Shown piece after piece: positions 57,268-64,000 of a stretch of DNA of 64,000 nucleotides. The translations under genes were made by a program, and so were the position numbers. The first letter of the stretch is position 1. Every line of letters begins with the position of its first letter. This DNA is from Tetracladium setigerum (Eukaryota > Ascomycota > Leotiomycetes > Helotiales): the NCBI GenBank assembly GCA_031472005.1, contig PZJY01000011.1, forward strand, positions 2,170,001-2,234,000. The letters are read 5' to 3'. The notes below the pieces were generated by a model. That model saw nothing but the letters and a program-made list of their open reading frames with translations. It was not told the DNA's origin and ran no database searches.

Positions 57268-59103
57268 ATGTTGGCAGGTATTTTGGCCTTCCTTTGTGCT
57301 CCGCGGATCGTCGCTCAAGCTATCTCTTCATTTGTCAACGACCAAATGTCACGACTCTGACCGATACCACTCCCAATACTGTCCCTAAGCCAGTTACCCC
57401 AGTCTCAAGTGATGGAGGACATTCTGACATTAGGATTTCCTCCAAATACTTGATTCAATCAACCTCTCTGGTCACTGCCCCCAGAATCATTCTTCCGATT
57501 GAACCAACTGATCACTTATCTGTTGCTGCTTTCAATACCGAAACCAGACCAACACCTTCAATTCAAGGCATGGCGATCCTTCTAGTGCAACCCAACGACC
57601 CTGGAATTTCATCTGATCCGGTTGTTATTTGACCTTAGTTCTGTCATCATGACGACTGTCTTCGCGAGATGATCCGCCGTTCCGATGTTTTTGGTTCCTT
57701 TTGCGAGAACTATACAGGAACTGAAACAACTAAGGCAACTGCACTTCCAACCAACTGTCCAGGCCCAGCTGCAAGAACCACACCGGCATGCAGATGTCGT
57801 TCTTCCATCATGCGATCGATTCACGCAGCAATGCCTTCAACTGTTCTTCCGGTGGTGTCAGCGTCGAAGATCACTTCAGCCTTCTCTACATCATTGTACA
57901 ACAGTACTTCGATTTACACCCTAGCAACTTCCACTCGAAATGCAACAGCATCAACATCAAAAATCATTCAGCCCACGAGGGATACTACAGTAACTGTTGT
58001 GCCGACGCAAAATGTGACATCCTTTCACTCAACGATTTCCCCTTCAACTACCACCTCCAAGTTGACAAACTCAAGTAGTGATAAGGACACTCAGACAACT
58101 CAAACTCTTACTCCTTCACCTACATTTCTTTCAGGCAATAGTTCTGCAACTGGGGCGACCAAAACTGCTGGTAGCCCTCTGCCAACCGACACACCCGCTC
58201 TGAAAAGGGTGACTTTACCAGCAAGTATAGATATCAGGACCGGTCACGGTGAGCGAAGCCGTATCTCAAAATAAAAGCCAAGCTGAATTTTGATACAGAA
58301 ACTACTGTTTGCAAGGAAGCTGCAGACATCTTCGAAAACTGTGTCAACAGATTGCCAACCTACGGTAACGACACGGCAATTGCAGCATGTCTCTGTAACC
58401 ATACAAACAAGTACATTCCAGCTTCCACCCACTTTTATGTAAAAAATCAAAAAAAGCATCTAACACCAACTACTCACACAGCTAGAAATCCAACACAATC
58501 GCCTGCATGAAATGCATCTCACCCTTCCTCCCCCAACAACCAAATACCCCCTCCTCACCTCCCTCCAGCAACCTTACCTTCTTCACCAGCAGTCAACAAG
58601 ACGCCTACTGCACCGAAAAAAGTCTACCTATCCACCACAACCTCAGCAATTTCTTGCGAATGGGCTAGAGTACCACAGCACTATTCCAATCGCCGATTTT
58701 ATTGTGGAATATGAATCTTCTTGAGGAGTCGGTGCAGTGGTTAAAGCGTTATAATGATACTCTATATGTGCCGAAGAAGAAGACGGATAATAAGTGGGAG
58801 AATTTTCCAATTTCTTTGAGGAGTAGGAAGGTTTTTGAGGGGTGTCTCCCTGCTCTTAACTCCAATGGCTACCCCGCAGATCTTTTCAGCACTCTCGTAG
58901 AACGCACCATGTCTAGCGGTACCTGTGATCGAAACAGTACCGATGAGAAGGCGAAAGAGAAGGCGAAAGAGAAGGCGAAAGCGAAAGCGAAAGTGGTGAG
59001 ATTTGGGGGACGATTGACGCAGGTCTATCAGAGCCCGGTGCTGGTTTATAACTTTACTTTATTGGAGATGCAGCTTGGGTTTGTAGCGAGGAGAGAGGTT
59101 TGA
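57268..59103 (+). CDS. Ser/Thr-rich secreted or cell-surface protein, fragmented model
   Basis: ATG 57268 encodes a signal-like start (MLAGILAFLCAPRIVAQAIS). One extra T in TTT 57331-57333 continues it as SFCQRPNVTTLTDTTPN. Stops near 57630 imply an intron there. The body to 58248 is a mucin-like Ser/Thr stretch. A 50-bp intron (58249-58298, GTGAGC donor) leads to a Cys module CKEAADIFENCVNRLP...CLC ending 58410. After a further intron come NTIACMKCISPFLP and, later, frames up to 59103 that include a Lys/Ala tandem repeat (EKAKEKAKEKAKAKAK). The Cys spacing and Ser/Thr composition resemble fungal wall-anchored proteins, but I recognise no named family. The gene may be partly decayed or hit by more undercalls; exon limits after 58410 are guesses. 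Confidence 0.45.
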
Positions 59104-59713
59104 GGTATGATATATGGAGAGATTTGAGGAATGATATATAGAGAGATGGGTCGGGGATAATAGAGTTTGAGCTTTATGGAGGAGAACATGACTTAATGGA
59201 TTAATTGGCTGAGGAGGTTAAAGATTAGAGGGATCAATCAACCGTTCTAGAGATGAGCAGAGAGATGGCTAGAGGAGACGACTATCAAAGTCAACAGAGT
59301 CGAGAAACGTAAGAGATGCGAATAGAAAATCACATCTTATTCTGGGCAAAGACAGGAAGGAAGGATAGGAAAAGCATCGCAAGAAACCCTTGATCAACTT
59401 TGACCTTCTAAGAATAGAACGACTATTTTCGCCATGCAATCTTCAGTCTCGCTCTCTTCCGTGATCTGGCAGTGAAATTTCAATCATGCTCTCTGTACAA
59501 GGCGCAGGGACTTGAGATTTGGACGTCATCTGGCCAGGAATGACTTGTTAATTTGCTACGTTGATAGCCAGTGGCTCTAGAATATCCCGTGTAGTATCTC
59601 GACTGATTGTGTTTTTCTTTTTATGTTGCAAGACTTTCTTGGCCATACACCCACTCCATAACTCCATATTCATATGCCATTCATTTCACATTCAACCTCT
59701 CATCCACATCGCA

Positions 59714-61067
59714 TCACTTCATAGCCCCACTCAATTCAACACCCCTCCTAACAACACCCACCACGGCCCCCGTTTGCACAACCTCCCCCCTCCACCACTC
59801 AACCTATACTCCACCTCCGCCAATCCATCCAACCACGTAATCAGCACATTCGCAGGGACATCTAGCTTCACCAACTCCTCGCTCAGACTTGTGATGATAT
59901 CCGCTAGCGCCAAACCCTGAATTGCTTTCAAGCTATTGATCATACCGAGACAGGATGCCACGTCGGAGGTTTTGAGGAGCGTGTTCTTGATCTTTGTGAT
60001 GTCGGATGGGTGGGGAGAAGCTATACATTCGTAGATTGTGGTTTCGGTGATGAGGTCGCGTTTGATGTCTTTTTCGGCGGGGCGAGGTTCGTCCTTGAGG
60101 TGGATTGGAGTGCCTATATTAATCAATCAACCAAAAACATCCCAGATTACAGAGAAAGGAACATGCTTACTGCTGGCGTGGCATGCTTGCAAAACATTCA
60201 GTGCCCTCCTCATATCTCCTTTACTCAACTTCACCAACGCCTCCGTAGCATCAGGACTAATCCTCACATTCTCCTCAAAGATAACCTTATCAACCAACAC
60301 CTTGATATCCCGCTCCTTCAACGGACTAAACCTAAACCTCGTACAACGACTCAGCAACGCCGGACTGAGCTTATGTGTATAATTCGCAATGACACAAAAG
60401 CGCGTATTGGCCGTATATTTCTCCATGATCCTCCGCAGCGCCATCTGCGCAGTCGAAGTCATCGCATCCGCCTCGTCCAGAATGATCAGCTTGTAGGATG
60501 CCATTGAGTTGCCACGATTGCTTCCACTTGCGGCCGTGCTGAAGATTTGCTTGGTGCTGGCAAAGGTTTTGATCTGTTCTCGTACTACGTCGATACCACG
60601 GTCATCGGAGGCGTTGAGTTCCAGAATCATTTGTCTCATATTTTTTGCGCCATAGATTCTTCGTGCGAGTGCGAGCACCGTGGATGTTTTTCCTGTGCCG
60701 GGAGGGCCATAGAGGAGGAGATGAGGGAGTCTCTGCGGAGATGTCAGTCCTGTTCTTGGAACAAAGAAGTTCAACGTTTCCACGTACATTTGTGTCAACG
60801 AATTTGTTGATTGTGGCTAGAATGTCTTGATGTCCAGAGACATCTTCTAAAGTATCAGGACGGTATTTCTCGACCCTTCCAAAAGCGTTAGCACCGCCAT
60901 GTGAATATCAATGTGTGCAGTCCATCTCACCATGGTAGAGTATCCTCTGCTTCGACAGGCAGGTTGGCAGCACTTCTCTTGCCTTTCGCAGTATTGTCTG
61001 AGCTGAACAGGAGCTCCTCACGCACGGGGGGCGCATCCATATCCATATCCTCATCGTAGTCAGACAT
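59714..61067 (-). CDS. RFC3: replication factor C subunit 3 (clamp loader)
   Basis: Minus-strand exons 61067-60931, 60875-60788, 60732-60171 and 60113-59714 (introns 55-57 bp); about 395 residues. RFC loads the PCNA clamp at primer ends in the nucleus. Seen: acidic start MSDYDEDMDMDAPPV; LPWVEKYRPDTLEDVSGHQD (RFC box II); Walker A LLLYGPPGTGKTST; LELNASDDRGIDVVREQI; Walker B LIILDEADAM; the Arg-finger region (S)RC in LLSRCTRFRF; and KGDMRRALNVLQACH. This set and order match yeast Rfc3/human RFC5. The frame breaks close to the end at the six-C run 59785-59790 (plus strand). One more base gives the family-typical tail QTGAVVGVVRRGVELSGAMK. Without it the protein reads through to 59731 with an atypical end. 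Confidence 0.93.
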
Positions 61068-61607
61068 CGTGGAAGCTTGGTGGGGTGGATTTTGGTTTGG
61101 GTTTCGTGAAGGCTGGCGGTGGAATATTTTTGGGGAGACGCGTTGGAATCAACGCGTAAAGAGGTTTGTGCCTCAGGCAAGAGGGCCAATATCACGTGAC
61201 AATCTCATTCCGTGGTTTGCCTGCTTCAAATTACCAGGATCCTTCAATCTGTGGTGGATAGAATTTGGTTTGGATGGCCATGAAAAAATGAGAATGAGAT
61301 TTTAGCAAAAATAAAAATACCAAAATACTAAGGCAGGAGTTCAAGAATCAAAAGACTACAGATACCTCATACAGCCGCTGCTTTTCTGCGTGAAAGCTCG
61401 ATCGAGTGAAACAAGAAGGTGTGTTTACGGAGTCCTTCTTTGCGAGACCAACTTTTTGGCTTGCAAGTAATACCATACCAGTGTTCACAAAACATTCAAA
61501 TCAACATTTACAAAGGTCTCAATTAACAAATCTTATTAATTCTCTATCAATTTATCCTTCTTGAACTCTTCCACTCTCTCACCCACACCAGACCACCTAA
61601 CTACCTC
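61068..61607. other. intergenic region, RFC3 promoter and exo-PG 3' flank
   Basis: About 540 bp between tandem minus-strand genes. An ACGCGT MluI-type hexamer occurs twice near 61138-61156. This is the sequence recognised by MBF at S-phase genes such as RFC in yeasts; the spacing to the RFC3 ATG (about 75-90 bp) is suitable. Function is inferred only. Confidence 0.5.
61137..61158 (-). promoter_or_regulatory. two ACGCGT (MCB-like) elements upstream of RFC3
   Basis: ACGCGT at about 61138 and again at about 61154, 16 bases apart, just upstream of the RFC3 start. MluI cell-cycle boxes drive G1/S expression of replication genes in budding and fission yeast. Confidence 0.5.
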
Positions 61608-63318
61608 TCAAGCATCAATAGTAGCAGCAGGAACACAAGGAACCCCAATACCACCCTGAATACCATCGCAAACAATGACCGGTGGATCACCCTTGGGACT
61701 GATCAAATCAATATCATCCAACTTGATATTACTGCACACCGCATTCGGGGAACAGGTCAACTTCGCGACGCGACGGCCATTCTTGCCGCTGGAACTGCCG
61801 GTGAAGTTCTTGAAGAGGACGTCGATCATATCGACGCGGGAGGGGTAGGCTGCGCATGTGGACTGGAATGGGAGTTAGTAACTTCGTTGGCTGTTTTGTG
61901 ATGTGGTTTCTCTAGATGGGGAGGAAGGAGGACATACAGCATTGACATTGAAGTAGCATGCGTCGAGAACGATTGGCCAGTCGACGTTGAAGTTGTACAT
62001 GTTCTTGAATGTGATATTCTTGATATAACCGTATCCGACATTTGGTCCGGCCCATCCCTTAAGTCTTGCTCCGTTCTATGGCATCTCGCGTCAAAATGTG
62101 GTTCAATTAGATCTTTGAAGGAAAAAATGTAACTCACCTCAGCGTTCAACATGATGACATCCTCAATGTGCGCATTCGAGATGTAATCCTTGACACCGGC
62201 GTACTGTCCGATGGAACCCATGGAGACACCGTGAGTTCCATTGCAGTAGATGTTCTTGACCAGGATATTGGTGGTATTGGGCTTTGGGGAGAAGCAATCG
62301 TCGCCGATGTTGACCCATGCGTCGCGGACGGTGAGACCATCAACATTGTATGAATCCCAACCGTCGGTGTTCTTGGGGAGGTTCTGTAGAATGCGGTCAG
62401 TCGCGGAAAAGATCAGAAGGATTGTCGCAGTCTTACCTTGTTGGTTGACAAGTTCTCGATGACTACTTTGTCGTAGACCACATTCTTGGCTTGGGAACAT
62501 CAGCACAGCTCGCTCGAGAGGGAGAGGAGAGGAAACTTACAAGTAACAACAAAGTTAGTCCAGCAAGGAGATCTCTGAAATCTGATACCCTCAATGTACA
62601 AGTTTGTGGCGTTCTCAGCATAGAACAAGATAGGTCTGTAGTAAGTGTTTGTGGGGTCCTATTTCACAACATTAGAACCAGAACTTCGAAATCGTGGTGT
62701 GAGGTGAGACTGACGAGAATTTCTCTTCCAGCAAATCCGTCGTACCACGCCTGACCGTTTCCGTCAAGGGTTCCAGTGCCAAAGATCTTGATGTTCTTTC
62801 CTCCCCATTTCCAGAAACTGATTGACTTTTGGAATGGGTGGTAGAAGTAGTTGTGTTGCCAGTAAGTGATGTTGTCGGTGAACTGCAGAAGATTCTATTA
62901 GTTTCTCCCTTTTAGATCCAGAGGAGACGGGGAAAAGAGCATACCAAAATAGTTCCATCCAACTGAACTTGCACATCATTCAAGAAGGTCAAGTCAAGTG
63001 TCTTTCCAATCACAAAGGTCTTTCCCTTTGGCAAAACCAAAGTTCCACCCTTATTCGCCTGTTTGATACCCTTTAAGAAGTCGGCGGAGATGTCATCAGT
63101 ATCGTTTTTGGAGGCTCGGATATAGACTTTGCGACGATGGTTGGCTGGGGTGGGTGGTAAGGGTGGTGCTTTTTGAACTCATCGCAAGTCTTTGGAAGAT
63201 GCGAGGGGTAACCGTGGAATGGATCTGGGTGCGCGCTTCTCTCAACTGTAGGGACAGCGGTTGCCAGAGAAGGGAGAATGGCGAGGATAGAACCGAGGGC
63301 GGAAAGATTGAACAACAT
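61608..63318 (-). CDS. secreted exo-polygalacturonase, family GH28
   Basis: Minus-strand exons 63318-62945, 62882-62715, 62658-62541, 62489-62437, 62383-62138, 62075-61938 and 61862-61608; 450 residues after one repair. MLFNLSALGSILAILPSLAT is a signal peptide. It removes galacturonate units from the ends of polygalacturonan outside the cell. Seen: RASKNDTDDISADFLKGIK, GGTLVLPKGKTFVIG, VQLDGTI, FGTGTLDGNGQAWYD, then the GH28 catalytic signatures NTDGWDSY (NTD), NIGDDCFSPKPNTT (DD), GTHGVSMGSIGQY (G/SHG-type) and NGARLKGW (RxK-type). The match is to the PgaX-type exo enzymes. Exon 1 has one base missing in the four-G run 63147-63150 (plus strand); with it restored the protein reads PANHRRKVYIRASKND. 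It lies in tandem with RFC3, and with the PL1 gene 8 kb away it forms a loose pectin-degrading neighbourhood. Confidence 0.93.
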
Positions 63319-64000
63319 GATTGCGGTTGTTGAGGGTCACTTGCGTTCAAGATTGATGGAACAGCTCAAGCTACAGAAAGAAAGAAAAGAAAGAGCTCCA
63401 ACAAGGTGCCTGAACACATGTTTATAGATTCCTGATGGGTAGCTTGAGCTCTCCCCAGGAACCAAAGTCTTTTTTTCCATGCCTGCCTTGTCCTGCATTT
63501 CAGTACATCGGAGGTTTGCCGAGGAAAATCTCAAAGTCCACGAATGAGAATGCCCAGACGGTTGATTGTATCTTGGAGAAAGCTTCGGTAGCTTGTCGAT
63601 GCTTGTCTAGCTTGGCCCGTTATTTTACCTGCATATTTATCCAGATTTGGGGACCCCGGCAGCAAATGGGCCGTTAATTTACATCAGAAGAAAGTGCAGA
63701 AAGGGTGGCACCATTGGCAGAAGAGAGGAATTATAGAAGAATAGAATAGCAAGAGAATAGCAAGTTTCTGAGGTCGATTTGATCTGTGGAGACGACTCTA
63801 ACAATGGTTTACAATGGATCCCCTCGTCGTCGACTCTTGCGGGGTAAAAAGACCCTGGACCTGCATACGAGTCAGCCACCCGAGCCGGGGATGCCAAGAT
63901 ATATATTGCACTTCCTCCATGTACCAACTCTCAGCTGATCGGATGACAAGACTTTTTCAACGTATAATAAGATGAAGCGAGCAGGCATAGATAATACATA
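63319..64000. other. exo-PG upstream region to window end
   Basis: About 680 bp with short shadow ORFs only. No other gene is supported. Confidence 0.45.

Overview
This window is nuclear DNA of a filamentous ascomycete (Pezizomycotina). Genes carry short 45-95 bp introns with GT..AG ends and CTAAC-like branch sites, there are large low-complexity regulatory proteins, secreted pectinases, and single-copy genes such as ORC5, HSF1, CWC27, deoxyhypusine synthase, SNT1 and RFC3. The overall feel is Leotiomycetes/Helotiales, but that placement is a weak inference. No tRNA, rRNA, CRISPR array or intact transposon was recognised. Layout, 1-31 kb: the 3' end of a SUZ12-type Polycomb gene with a PHD-like finger; a large nuclear low-complexity protein whose C-terminus resembles the AF4/FMR2 homology domain; ORC5 divergent from a Zn2Cys6 regulator; a secreted Pro/Ser/Thr repeat protein; a gene-poor block of about 5.7 kb; a PIN4/Cip2-like RRM+R3H protein; a bZIP regulator; and a secreted beta-propeller-like protein. 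Layout, 31-51 kb: HSF1, the cyclophilin CWC27, two unrecognised nuclear-looking genes, deoxyhypusine synthase, and a SNT1/NCoR-type double-SANT corepressor subunit. Layout, 51-64 kb: more accessory in character. A PL1 pectate lyase and a GH28 exo-polygalacturonase bracket a Ser/Thr-rich secreted-protein locus, RFC3 and an intronless two-gene unit of bacterial type. 

The most striking locus is 53745-55815 (minus strand): a MazG-family nucleotide pyrophosphohydrolase whose last 20 nt overlap the ATG of a GIY-YIG + DUF2075 (Schlafen-group-3-like helicase) protein. Both genes are intronless and intact. The overlap looks like a translationally coupled bacterial operon, yet a pyrimidine-rich, fungal-looking leader precedes it and fungal genes lie on both sides. 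I read it as a bacterial, probably defence-type, cassette acquired by horizontal transfer. There is no AUG between the two MazG start codons and the helicase AUG, so one bicistronic transcript could express both. 

Two window-wide patterns matter for interpretation. First, at least fourteen positions look as if exactly one base is missing, nearly all in homopolymer runs, and several fall in essential genes (HSF1, RFC3, SNT1). These are best read as sequence undercalls, not pseudogenes, and gene models here should be repaired accordingly. Second, many exons begin C-rich on the sense strand and end G/T-rich, with the pattern resetting at the next exon.
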